Source: Panaeolus papilionaceus
Lineage: Eukaryota; Basidiomycota; Agaricomycetes; Agaricales
DNA: 64,000 nucleotides
Reading direction: 5' to 3'
Assembly: GCA_015501605.1 (NCBI GenBank)
Contig: JADNRZ010000029.1
Location: 420,072-484,071, forward strand
Position numbers and translations under genes: made by a program. Below, piece by piece: positions 44,901-54,135 of this stretch (position 1 is its first letter; each line of letters starts with the position of its first letter). Below the pieces are notes generated by a model that worked only from the letters and a program-made list of their open reading frames with translations, ran no database searches and had not been told where the DNA came from.

Positions 44901-46866
44901 CGGTAAAGAATGCATTAGCAGATGTGAAGATAGGATTAAAAGATGGGTCGAATGAAGTCGGCGCAAACAGAGTACTGGATGGAATATCACCAGTGGACGG
45001 AGGGCATTCAAAAACAGCACTTAAGAATGAAAGACGGCGATAAAAATCGGCGTATATGGAAAAAGGGCCATCACTGGATCCAGCATTAGGGAAAGTGATA
45101 ACTGTGGAAGGGAGGCCAGACGTGTTGGTTCCAAAAGTACAAGAAATAAGAGATTCCTGCATCGCGCCAACGGATAGAAGGTTGATTGGGATGTCAGGAG
45201 CGTATAGACAGTTGGAGAGCTCCCAAACATATAGACCCGAGGGCAAGGGTATCTTGATTTTAACTGTACCTCGACCGACACCCTGTAAGACACCACAATT
45301 TGCTGTGCCAACCAATGTCGAGTCCGCTTTTAAAGACCAAAACAGCGACTTGTCACGAAAAATGTGCTCCTGAGATCCCGTGTCGAGGACAACATTCCAG
45401 GATGAATTCGGAAAGGAGAGAAATACCGCAGAGTTAGAACGGTCGAAAAGCTCATGGACAGGGGTAGGGACATAAGAGGAATGGTCAAATTGAATTGGTT
45501 GTGACACGGACATGGCTACAGAACTAGTTTTTGAATCACCAGTAGCTCTAGACTTCGCAGAAGTGTCCGATTTTTGTTTACCAGAAGCGCTTTCCTTCGC
45601 TAATGGATTTGAAGATGAAGATGTCGACACATCAGTGGCCACGAAGGCTTGAGACATCTTGGCAGCCGCACGAGCAGCACTGAGCTCGGCTAGGACATTG
45701 TCGCGATCACCCTCGCGAGGGCCACCAGGGGCAAAACAATTCTTCTTCTTGTGGCCAGACCTATGACAATGGTCACATGTAACACGTGTAGAAGTTTTGG
45801 AGGTCGAAGAAGACTTCGAAGAAGACTTCGAAGAAGACTTGGAGTCAGAGGGGGCTGTCGTCTGAGACTTTGAAGACGAATTGGAGGGTTTGGTGATGAC
45901 TTTATCGTGAAGCGCTGAACGCTGAAGCGAAACGGCAATAGTGTTAAGACTCTCCAGAATCGAAAGCAGTGATGGGAGAGGCTGGCGAGGATGGTTTTGG
46001 AGCGCAATCTGAATGTCATCATAGATGCGGGAATATGATGGAATGGAGCGATCAAGACCGTCACTGAAATACATGAGGAGTTGTCGAAGATCTGGCATGT
46101 GAGCAGTTGCATCCATGGCGTTATAGTATTTGCGCCAAGTCTTGATGTAGGACAAGGCGTCCTTAGCTTCGTCTGAGGGAAAGCGTAACGTACGAAGCTT
46201 CTCCATAGCAATCGACGTAGACACATAGTCGCCCTGGCCGTACAACTCCTGAAGTACAGCAAAAGCGTTCCTGGCAGAAAGGCGCTCGGCGCGAGAAGCA
46301 CTAGGTTTTGGAATAGAAGCGCGAACATCATCGGAAAGACGAGATGTAATAATGTGAGAGGCGATACCATCCTCGGCCCACCAGGCAGTGTGCAGGGCTA
46401 TTTCGTCAGGTGACGAGTCAGCATATAAGGGTGGGGGGTACGTTGGAATAAACTGTGGGTCAACGACGGTGACAGAGCCATCCGTGGGAGGGCACACATG
46501 GTTGAAAACACCCAGATTGGTGAGATAGTTGTAAACGCTGTCATACCAGCTGTTCCAGGTTGAGGCATCCTTCAAGAGAGGAATGTCCTTCATAGATGGT
46601 AGGGTAGGTTTGGGTTGAGAAAGATAAATAGCAGGTTGAGCTGCTGGATGAGGAACAGAATGATGGGATGAATGAACAGAGATAGAAGGAGAATGAACAG
46701 AAGGAACAGGAGAACTATGAGAATTCGATATAGCAAAAGAAACAGGTGAATTAGCGGGAACAGCAGGATCCCGCGAACCAAAATTCAAAATATTAGGAAA
46801 ATGAGATGCAGAACCCGTATGCGGAAACACGGTATTCGGATCATGGTAAGCGCCTTCAGTGCTCAT
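41941..46866 (-). CDS. copia Gag-Pol polyprotein (ORF2)
   Basis: ORF2 is a 1,641-codon frame. ATG at 46866 (MSTEGAYHDP) is chosen because the frame upstream of it is the shadow of ORF1. Domains: copia-type Gag (SWYDSVYNYL, ERLSARNAFAVLQELY); zinc knuckle CDHCHRSGHKKKNC at about 362; aspartic protease VVLDTGSQEHIF at about 494; integrase with pre-integrase LWHRRFGHPG and D,D,E in MDIKGPYP (about 730), VRLDNARE (about 794) and KAERYIRT (about 830). Reverse transcriptase has WVYDFKYDADG, FCFDVKTAFLHA and the catalytic HVDDGLAI at about 1303; RNase H has SDADWASD and SSTEAEYVSL at about 1530. No stop or frameshift was seen, so the polyprotein is potentially functional. A SSKSSSKSSS run sits before the knuckle. 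Confidence 0.95.
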   Translation of the reverse strand: MSTEGAYHDPNTVFPHTGSASHFPNILNFGSRDPAVPANSPVSFAISNSHSSPVPSVHSPSISVHSSHHSVPHPAAQPAIYLSQPKPTLPSMKDIPLLKDASTWNSWYDSVYNYLTNLGVFNHVCPPTDGSVTVVDPQFIPTYPPPLYADSSPDEIALHTAWWAEDGIASHIITSRLSDDVRASIPKPSASRAERLSARNAFAVLQELYGQGDYVSTSIAMEKLRTLRFPSDEAKDALSYIKTWRKYYNAMDATAHMPDLRQLLMYFSDGLDRSIPSYSRIYDDIQIALQNHPRQPLPSLLSILESLNTIAVSLQRSALHDKVITKPSNSSSKSQTTAPSDSKSSSKSSSKSSSTSKTSTRVTCDHCHRSGHKKKNCFAPGGPREGDRDNVLAELSAARAAAKMSQAFVATDVSTSSSSNPLAKESASGKQKSDTSAKSRATGDSKTSSVAMSVSQPIQFDHSSYVPTPVHELFDRSNSAVFLSFPNSSWNVVLDTGSQEHIFRDKSLFWSLKADSTLVGTANCGVLQGVGRGTVKIKIPLPSGLYVWELSNCLYAPDIPINLLSVGAMQESLISCTFGTNTSGLPSTVITFPNAGSSDGPFSIYADFYRRLSFLSAVFECPPSTGDIPSSTLFAPTSFDPSFNPIFTSANAFFTGTFDLPKMDSDLWHRRFGHPGIDATRDMLTKEYATGIEWNGSFRNNKCIPCVIGKYAQRPYDNNGNRASALCDLIHMDIKGPYPVATAHKERYFFVLLDDFSNYGFTALLKRRSDAFKVWTEVAASWELISGRRIRSVRLDNARELILGLMGGDFKSRGIAVQACMPYAHSQNGKAERYIRTITDTAQTLIADAKLPPSFWGDAALTSQYLRNRLPSSTTPSGVTPFELMHGRKPDLSHLRVFGCQAFVTIPPELRTVGGPRRFEGVFVGYMDDRIGWVVRDTNGKYHYSRDVIFNELVPGHLSPHRSISLPDYNLPISSPPSLPPSFLPPPSSSRPNTSVVSSPPPDVPSPFHMVLRDRSKRITALSLPELPPISSASAIDDFIFLNTLDEFLIPGTFAFTADNQPTFIFDSSFSGKLRRRPRSVHRPSTDYDLSKPPSSFEEAISRPDQDIWIAAMQREVEGLVQRDAFVPISVLPDGRKAIGMIWVYDFKYDADGKPIPGKEKARLVAQGFSQRPEDYDGTYAPVPKLVSDRILLAYAAHHDLEIFCFDVKTAFLHAKLSKNIFVHAIPGFPIFDRSPLFQLKVALYGLRQSAHEFYHLLRNTLLRLGFIVCDVDHAVFIGRWSVSPDSSVPMPSDGRPLFLIIPIHVDDGLAITNSAALYAWFILQISQELTVVDLGVASMYLGMRIRRDRGRRKLWLSQEPFVVDLLSNWDMLDARSSNRAVPLSSLPDKFPTAGPSSLPDVKDSEIRPFYQSIMGSLQYLAMTTRPDISYAAVALGQFNANPSRSHLLTAKGVLRYLAATKSYALEYGVDPNNLPVSIAPYTRTCALSDADWASDASDRRSISGYAFYFHRSLVSWSTNKQKSVATSSTEAEYVSLSHAAREAIWMELFFKSLHFNYPRPFPIICDNQSTIAIANDPSHVNSKRTKHIDVRYHFFRERITDGTFSTHWIPTHDMVADIFTKPLSFNLFSKHRDSLGLVNL

Positions 46867-47908
46867 CAAACGGATTAACAGAGAAACTCGAATAAGAATA
46901 TTGAGCCAAAGGAGATGAAACTGAGGTACGAGAACGATCAAGAGTAGAATTAGAATATAAATTGGCAGTAGAAGAGACAGGAGTCTGTGAGTACAGAGAA
47001 CTGTGGGTACTGCCACTGCTATTACGAGCAGGGCTGCCTGGAACATCACTTTGATACGAAAGTGAATTCGACGAATAGGCAGCAGTAGATCTAGATGGTA
47101 AAGGGCCATGAAAAGGCGAAGGAGGAGGAACATATGGTTGAATGAAAGCCAAATTGACATTACGTGAGGCATTTTCTGCAGCAACACGATCACGAAAAGC
47201 TCGATGTGAAGCGCTCGTAGAATGAGAAACCAATGTACCAGTACCACTGGACGTCATTGGTGAAGAGGGAACTGAAGGAGGAAGAGGAGGTAAAGAAGAA
47301 ATAGAAACGGGTGAAGGTGGTAGTGATTGAGGGGTAGGTGGTAAGGAACGGTTCAACTCAGGAATAGGAAGGGGGGAGAGAACAGAAACAGGAGAAACAT
47401 CCGGCGCGCTCGCGCGACGACTGGGCTGCTGAGAAGAAAATATTTCACCTCTTGGACGAGCAGAAGTGGTAGTGTTTGGCAAAACACGGCCCGTTGCCAA
47501 AGAACGAGAAGAAGATAAGTGCAAGTTCGGAGAACGAGGAGCTGAGAATAATAGGCCCAGAGAGCCGGTAAGAGAATGAAAAATCTCAGGAGAGCCCGAG
47601 GAAATAGAAGAGGTATTCGGAACATCAAGAAGAGAAGACGTATCAAGATGGGTATAAGGAGGAGCAGAAGGTAAGTCATCTGTAAAATTTCTAGGAGTAC
47701 GTGAAGAAAGACGAACAGTCGATGTTGAAATCGACGGGGTAATAGACATGGAGGGGGGAAGTGAATTGTTGGCACTCAAAAGACGATGTGCCAGGTTGAC
47801 CTGCTGTTGCGGAGACAGAGAGTCAATGTTGATTAAGTTTGACGTTTCCGTGGTATGACGACGGAAAGGGTGAGAAGGGGAACCCTGACTATGGGCCGGG
47901 TCCGACAT
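46856..47908 (-). CDS. copia ORF1, Ser/Pro-rich leader protein
   Basis: ORF1 has 350 codons (MSDPAHSQGSPSHPF...), very rich in Ser, Pro and Thr, with no recognised domain; it opens the internal region of the element. It ends NPFDEH at TGA (46858-46856). The ORF2 ATG lies inside its last codons, so the two frames overlap by 11 nt (ATGAGCACTGA). Translation of ORF2 could use termination-reinitiation or a frameshift at this overlap. Alternatively the two frames are one ancestral Gag split by an indel. A separate proline/serine-rich leader frame is not a standard copia feature. Confidence 0.75.
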   Translation of the reverse strand: MSDPAHSQGSPSHPFRRHTTETSNLINIDSLSPQQQVNLAHRLLSANNSLPPSMSITPSISTSTVRLSSRTPRNFTDDLPSAPPYTHLDTSSLLDVPNTSSISSGSPEIFHSLTGSLGLLFSAPRSPNLHLSSSRSLATGRVLPNTTTSARPRGEIFSSQQPSRRASAPDVSPVSVLSPLPIPELNRSLPPTPQSLPPSPVSISSLPPLPPSVPSSPMTSSGTGTLVSHSTSASHRAFRDRVAAENASRNVNLAFIQPYVPPPSPFHGPLPSRSTAAYSSNSLSYQSDVPGSPARNSSGSTHSSLYSQTPVSSTANLYSNSTLDRSRTSVSSPLAQYSYSSFSVNPFDEH

Positions 47909-47993
47909 TTTTGCTCTTTGGAAAGTAGCGGAGGCAATTGGAGAGCCTAAAACTTAGTTTGACAGAACCACGGCAAGATAAAGGCCCATAACC
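47909..47993 (-). other. copia leader with primer-binding site
   Basis: In element orientation the 5' LTR end CCTACA is followed at once by GGTTATGGGCC (47993-47983), the usual position of the primer-binding site. It resembles the initiator-tRNA-type sites of copia elements (TGGTTATCAGAGC style) but is not identical, so the tRNA is left open. Confidence 0.5.
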
Positions 47994-48325
47994 TGTAGGA
48001 GGTCCTATAGAACAACTAATCAGGCTCAGTCGAAAGGGAAAGAAACGACTCATTATAACCTATAGAACAACTAATCAGGCTGTACATAGGTAACATATCA
48101 GTAAAAGGGAATAAAAAGGAAAGAAAGGAATAAATGGCATACCTCAGTCGAAAGGGAAAGAAACGACTGAGGTGCGTGAATCGAAATAATTAGGTATATA
48201 TACGAGGACGACAGAAGCATGATGGGGATGGTGATGGAAGTTGATGTAGATAAATGAGGAAGGAGTACTTCTAGTTATGGAGACGACGTTATGAGAGAGA
48301 AAGGCGAAGTAGAGAGGGTCCAACA
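47994..48325 (-). repeat. copia 5' LTR
   Basis: 332 bp, same sequence as 41541-41872 by eye, flanked outside by CTTAT (48326-48330). It drives transcription on the minus strand. Confidence 0.95.
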
Positions 48326-48520
48326 CTTATCAATTCTGCCCCTTTTAATAATCATTTTGATCGCGTGATGTAGTGCGACTGGCCCGTGCGCAAATCATCA
48401 CGCAGTGTGACAATCAGTCATGTCCCTTCCCTCCTCTCTCCACCACCCATCACCACCATCCCCCGCGTCCATGCTCACGACGTGCTTGCTGCTCGTGCCC
48501 ACCTGTGGCAGCCAGGATAA

Positions 48521-50228
48521 TATATCAAATTTGCCAACTGGCAAACTAGGCTCATGCATCACAGCTGCCAGTTGGCAAAGTTTGCCAGAGGGTTTTTTCT
48601 GCCTGCAAACCAGCTAGATAGGTGTGCCAACATATTGATAGGGTTTGGGGTGGGGTAGGGGGATATCATAGGGGGTATAGGGATAGATATAGGTGATTTT
48701 CCGGGGGTAGGAGGATGGGTAGGGGTGTTGGGGATAGGGGGGGAGGATGGGGGGATACTGGATAGGGGCTGATGGCTTATCTGGCTGGGTGGGGGTTGGG
48801 CAAATGTTGTCGGATAGATATGATATGGGTATGGGGGTGTAGAGAAAAAAATCAGGATCCCGGAATGGGTATTTTCGGGGTGGGGGGATGAGTGGTTGGC
48901 GAGCAATTAAGGAAATACACTCTCAGAGCCGGACACAAATCAAAATAAATCGAAAAAATAATATAAATCGCGAATAGCGCGTTCATTTCCGCTCCGATTA
49001 GGCTGAAATTTTGAACGCAGCCTCCCGCATATGAACCCCATTGATCCTTAAAAAATATTTTTTTACATGGGTCACTAGAAAAGCCCCTATCTTTGGCCAA
49101 AATAGTATCCTGCTCCACATTGCACCGCTCTGGGCACTATTTTGGGTGATCTATATATTGTTAGAAAGCTCTTTACAGCCTCTATAAGATCCCACCATCC
49201 GATCTGCCAAATTGTACCAGCAACTCAGCAGATCAGGTTCGCTTTTTCCGCTTTTTCAGCCCCTATTCCCCCTACTACAATTATTTCCTCAATATTGCTT
49301 CGCTTTTGGCACCATTTGGGGGGATATATATATCATTAGAAAGGTATACACTATATCTATCTATTCATGTGGTCCGATCTTCCAAATGTGGCCACAGAAG
49401 CAGCAGATCTGCTCTGGTTATTGTGCATTGATTAAATGAGCCCCTATTTACAAATCAAATCTTCGTCCTGATCAGGAATATTAGTGTGATGTAATTGATC
49501 CCATGTAATCTCATCAATCCTCATTAATTAGCTTCGCTTTTTTGGGAAATTGGCATCACTGATCCGCTTTCAGGCACAAATGACATCACACTAATTAATA
49601 TTCCTCCTCCACCATTATTGCAGCATTTATTCCACCGCTTTTTTTGGCACTTTTATATGGACATATCTATATCAATAGAAAGCTACAGCTGCCTAGTATT
49701 TGAATCTGAATTTTATTTATTTATTTTCTTGCAGGAGATTACCCAAAACAGCTCCGCTTTTTTGATAATCAATTGCCCCTATTTATCAATAGCATTATTA
49801 CTGCTGCATTTTCCACCGCTTTTTTGGCACTTTTTCTGCACACCATATATACCATTAGAAAGCTATAAGTGTCTAGTTTAAGAACCTGCCCTTATATCAT
49901 CACTATCCTCACTGGGGACTGCACCATTCAATTTCGCTTTTTTGGTAATTAAATTAGCCCCTATCTTTAATTATATTTCTTTGTGCACCATTTGTATTTA
50001 TTCCCTTTATTATTTTAATTGACATGTATATATCACTAGAAAGCTACAATCGCCTACTTTCAGAATCTGAAAACAGAATGGAAATGTTGTGCTTGTGGAG
50101 AGAGTAATTGCATTTCGCATTTTGGGACTAAAGCGTGGGAACACCCCTTGATCCTCCTTCTCCTCCTCCCCCTTCCGCTTTTTTGGCTTCATTCCTCCAC
50201 TCCCCCTGCACCTATCAACCTGAAACTT
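48521..50228 (+). repeat. left arm of 1,708-bp inverted repeat
   Basis: The arm pairs with 51427-53134. Every matched landmark sums to 101655 (for example 48559/53096, 49118/52537, 49881/51774, 50010/51645), so there is no indel. A 190-bp stretch I compared base by base (49440-49630) is identical. Homology starts at TATATCAAAT (48521) and ends at CCTGAAACTT (50228). Inside, a motif of about 50 bp recurs (GCTTTTTTGGCAC ... ATTAGAAAGCTA). Confidence 0.93.
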
Positions 50229-51426
50229 TGTAAACCCCCTCAAAAACATTATTCAATGGCTCTCACCAACCCAATAGTGAAAATACACCCTATCTTGCAT
50301 TCCATCAGCATATTCATATATATTCACTTAAATTGCTAAAAAAGCGCACCAAAATGTAATGCTTCCGTATGATGTAGGCCAGTAAATGATATTGGTATAT
50401 CAATATTGCATACTGGGGATCTGAAATCCAATGAAAGTGCATTATATATATCTATATTGCATGTAGAATTAGCAAAATGGACATTTCTGTTAGTCTGGAC
50501 TCCTATGGCTTTTTCCATTAGTATTTCACTCCATATATACATCTCTAGCATTGTCCAAGCGTTCATATACACCATATTTAACATTCTACACGGCCCACCA
50601 CCTGATATATTGAGCCACATTTGTAATATTAGCCATATATATATGCAGGGCTTAAAATACACTATTCTGCAATTTACCATACCATAGCAACATTATTTAT
50701 ACTTCATAAATGGTAGGAAATTAACATATTAACACTGGTTACACGATGCAAAAAACTCTAAGTGATTTGGACAAGTGTAGCTATCTGTAGGTTCAAAGTG
50801 GTGTGCAACCACCATAATTGATGCTTGGTGTTTTAAGAATACACAAGATCACCACTACATCAAACTCCTTCTGACCGCTTTTCTGAGGCTCTACCCTTCC
50901 ACAATCATCCAAATCACTTCAAACCTTTTGTGAACGTTACATATCATGTCTCACCATCCATTTGTATGCTTTGATTAAATTATTTTGTTTCTGATCCTCT
51001 GTCATAAGCTTATCAGTGGAAATTTGAACGATTTTGAGACCTGCTCAGAATCCTTTGGGGGTGGGCTACTTTTGAAGGCACAATTGAAGCGTCCTCAGAA
51101 CAGCTTGGAGCATGTTGAAGCGGTCAGTATGCATGAAGATATTGGCAGATTACTATTCTGTATACCCTGGGGTAGTATTTAGTGTTTTCTATTCTGTTTC
51201 TTGAACTTTTGAAGCGGTTGAGTGTTAAGTTCAATGCTATTACATGTTATGAGTAATATTAAAAAGTTTTTTGAGCAGTAGAGGAGCCAAAAGAATGTAT
51301 TATTATGTATATATGGTGCAAACATAGTATTTTAATATGTAATTGGTGAATAGAATGAGTGGAACCTCTTCAATTTGCATATAAGCGGAGATATAGACAT
51401 AGATATGGTGTATATAAAGGTGTAGC
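50229..51426. other. spacer between the palindrome arms
   Basis: 1,198 bp, AT-rich. Frames (plus 50406-50687, minus 50336-50680, plus 50985-51182) show no recognised domain. No transposase-like motif was found. Confidence 0.5.
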
Positions 51427-53134
51427 AAGTTTCAGGTTGATAGGTGCAGGGGGAGTGGAGGAATGAAGCCAAAAAAGCGGAAGGGGGAGGAGGAGAAGGA
51501 GGATCAAGGGGTGTTCCCACGCTTTAGTCCCAAAATGCGAAATGCAATTACTCTCTCCACAAGCACAACATTTCCATTCTGTTTTCAGATTCTGAAAGTA
51601 GGCGATTGTAGCTTTCTAGTGATATATACATGTCAATTAAAATAATAAAGGGAATAAATACAAATGGTGCACAAAGAAATATAATTAAAGATAGGGGCTA
51701 ATTTAATTACCAAAAAAGCGAAATTGAATGGTGCAGTCCCCAGTGAGGATAGTGATGATATAAGGGCAGGTTCTTAAACTAGACACTTATAGCTTTCTAA
51801 TGGTATATATGGTGTGCAGAAAAAGTGCCAAAAAAGCGGTGGAAAATGCAGCAGTAATAATGCTATTGATAAATAGGGGCAATTGATTATCAAAAAAGCG
51901 GAGCTGTTTTGGGTAATCTCCTGCAAGAAAATAAATAAATAAAATTCAGATTCAAATACTAGGCAGCTGTAGCTTTCTATTGATATAGATATGTCCATAT
52001 AAAAGTGCCAAAAAAAGCGGTGGAATAAATGCTGCAATAATGGTGGAGGAGGAATATTAATTAGTGTGATGTCATTTGTGCCTGAAAGCGGATCAGTGAT
52101 GCCAATTTCCCAAAAAAGCGAAGCTAATTAATGAGGATTGATGAGATTACATGGGATCAATTACATCACACTAATATTCCTGATCAGGACGAAGATTTGA
52201 TTTGTAAATAGGGGCTCATTTAATCAATGCACAATAACCAGAGCAGATCTGCTGCTTCTGTGGCCACATTTGGAAGATCGGACCACATGAATAGATAGAT
52301 ATAGTGTATACCTTTCTAATGATATATATATCCCCCCAAATGGTGCCAAAAGCGAAGCAATATTGAGGAAATAATTGTAGTAGGGGGAATAGGGGCTGAA
52401 AAAGCGGAAAAAGCGAACCTGATCTGCTGAGTTGCTGGTACAATTTGGCAGATCGGATGGTGGGATCTTATAGAGGCTGTAAAGAGCTTTCTAACAATAT
52501 ATAGATCACCCAAAATAGTGCCCAGAGCGGTGCAATGTGGAGCAGGATACTATTTTGGCCAAAGATAGGGGCTTTTCTAGTGACCCATGTAAAAAAATAT
52601 TTTTTAAGGATCAATGGGGTTCATATGCGGGAGGCTGCGTTCAAAATTTCAGCCTAATCGGAGCGGAAATGAACGCGCTATTCGCGATTTATATTATTTT
52701 TTCGATTTATTTTGATTTGTGTCCGGCTCTGAGAGTGTATTTCCTTAATTGCTCGCCAACCACTCATCCCCCCACCCCGAAAATACCCATTCCGGGATCC
52801 TGATTTTTTTCTCTACACCCCCATACCCATATCATATCTATCCGACAACATTTGCCCAACCCCCACCCAGCCAGATAAGCCATCAGCCCCTATCCAGTAT
52901 CCCCCCATCCTCCCCCCCTATCCCCAACACCCCTACCCATCCTCCTACCCCCGGAAAATCACCTATATCTATCCCTATACCCCCTATGATATCCCCCTAC
53001 CCCACCCCAAACCCTATCAATATGTTGGCACACCTATCTAGCTGGTTTGCAGGCAGAAAAAACCCTCTGGCAAACTTTGCCAACTGGCAGCTGTGATGCA
53101 TGAGCCTAGTTTGCCAGTTGGCAAATTTGATATA
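51427..53134 (-). repeat. right arm of 1,708-bp inverted repeat
   Basis: This is the reverse complement of 48521-50228. The short frames in it duplicate those of the left arm exactly and are treated as non-coding. Just outside the arm the two flanks diverge (GGATAA versus GATTTC when read in the same direction). Confidence 0.93.
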
Positions 53135-53990
53135 GAAATCTAGCTGACATGGCTGTCGTGCCAGCCATCACCACCACTCCTTTCTCACCAACTACCACCA
53201 CCACCACATCGTGCCACGTCACAAGCGCATAACCCCGTGACCCACCACGACCCACCACGATCAAGACCCGCAAACCACCACGACCCACCACCACTGCAAT
53301 CCACGACCACAACCACAACCACAACCACAACCACAACCACAACCCACCACGACCATGGCTCATGACGATGAACGACGATGACGATGACGATGGGGAGGGT
53401 TGAGGTGGGAAAGACGGGCATCGGGGAGGGAAGACGAGAGGAGTGGAGGGGGAGCAGAGGGGAGGAGCCGAGCAGGCCAGGAGAGGGAGTGGGGAGACAA
53501 GACGAGACGCGGAAGGGAAGGGAGGTGAAACACGACGACGGGAGGAGGGAGAGAGAGAGACCCTGCGCAGCGAGGAGCAGGAGAGGGAGGGGAGGGGAGT
53601 AGGATAGGGAGACACGATGCAAAGACAAGGAGGACACCAGACGGAGGGACCAAACACGACGACCAGAGAGGGGGAGACGCGAGGAAGAGGTTGGGAAGAC
53701 ACGACAAGGACACGCAACCAGACAACACAGAGGGACACGCGACGACGGGGAGGGGGGACGTGACGCGACGTGGAGAAGGGGGAGGACGTGTCACGACAAG
53801 CAGGGGGGACTTGACACGACGCGACGAGGAGAAGGGGGATGCAACGCAACGCAACTGGCGTGGACGCTAGCTGCCTACGAAAGGTACGTAGTTCAGCTCT
53901 CTGTAGATACGTTCTCTGCTGTACGTAGACTACAAAATTAATAAATAAAAATTTTATTTGTTCTATTTCTCTAAGCTACAGAGTTTGTAC
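53135..53990. other. low-complexity inner flank of the TIR element
   Basis: (ACAACC)n-like microsatellite at about 53300-53345, then strongly purine-rich sequence to about 53850. Long minus frames here (53106-53849) are Ser/Pro/Val/Arg low-complexity translations, not genes. Confidence 0.6.
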
Positions 53991-54009
53991 AGAGTCTCCA
54001 GGGACTCTG

Positions 54010-54124
54010 TACAAACTCCCTGGAGACTCCGTACAGACTCCCTAGGGACTCCCTAGAGAAATATGTAAAACATGCAGACTCCCTAGGGAGTCTCTAGGGT
54101 ACTCCAGGGAGAGTGAGAACTTCT
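54010..54124. repeat. right TIR with subterminal GACTCCCTAGGGAGTC repeats
   Basis: Inverted counterpart of 41070-41185 with the same palindromic subterminal words (CTCCCTAGGGAGTC, GACTCCCTAGAG). Further copies of the word extend inward to about 53985. Confidence 0.7.
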
Positions 54125-54135
54125 GATGCTATTGA

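Larger units (their letters stand above)
41541..48325 (-). mobile_element. Ty1/copia LTR retrotransposon, structurally complete
   Basis: This is a 6,785-bp element on the minus strand: 332-bp LTRs at both ends (TG...CA), 5-bp target duplication CTTAT (41536-41540 and 48326-48330), two overlapping reading frames without internal stops, and domain order Gag, protease, integrase, reverse transcriptase, RNase H, which defines the copia group. The LTRs are identical by eye, so insertion is recent. It sits inside the left part of the larger TIR element and is therefore the youngest layer. Confidence 0.96.
41070..54124. mobile_element. 13-kb TIR element containing copia and a palindrome
   Basis: The ends are inverted copies: CACTCTCCCCGGAGTACC (41079) against CACTCTCCCTGGAGTACC read inward from 54115, with homology of about 100 bp. 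Directly outside lies the same 11-mer, GATGCTATTGA, at 41059-41069 and 54125-54135. An 8-11-bp target duplication with TIRs is typical of Mutator-like elements; no MULE transposase is visible. Removing the copia insertion and its duplication (41541-48330) leaves about 6.27 kb: left TIR, 0.19 kb unique, 1.7-kb arm, 1.2-kb spacer, 1.7-kb arm, about 1 kb, right TIR. It is therefore probably non-autonomous. The flanking minus-strand reading frame becomes continuous if the element and one 11-mer are taken out. Confidence 0.7.

Noticed and set aside
46867..47247. Extension of the copia Gag-Pol frame upstream to 47247
   Set aside because: The extra 127 codons are a hydrophobic shadow of ORF1 on the same strand; the MSTEG start fits better.
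48559..49118. Frames duplicated in both palindrome arms as possible genes
   Set aside because: Their exact duplication follows from the inverted repeat; composition is Pro/Ser low-complexity and no domain is visible.
53106..53854. Long minus-strand frames (247 and 164 codons)
   Set aside because: Translations are Ser/Pro/Val/Arg low-complexity from purine-rich and ACAACC-repeat DNA; open in two frames at once, no domain.
41079..54116. CACTA classification of the large element from its CACT ends
   Set aside because: Immediate flanks (TTA and AGA) do not form the 3-bp duplication of CACTA elements, whereas an exact 11-mer lies 9 bp further out on both sides.
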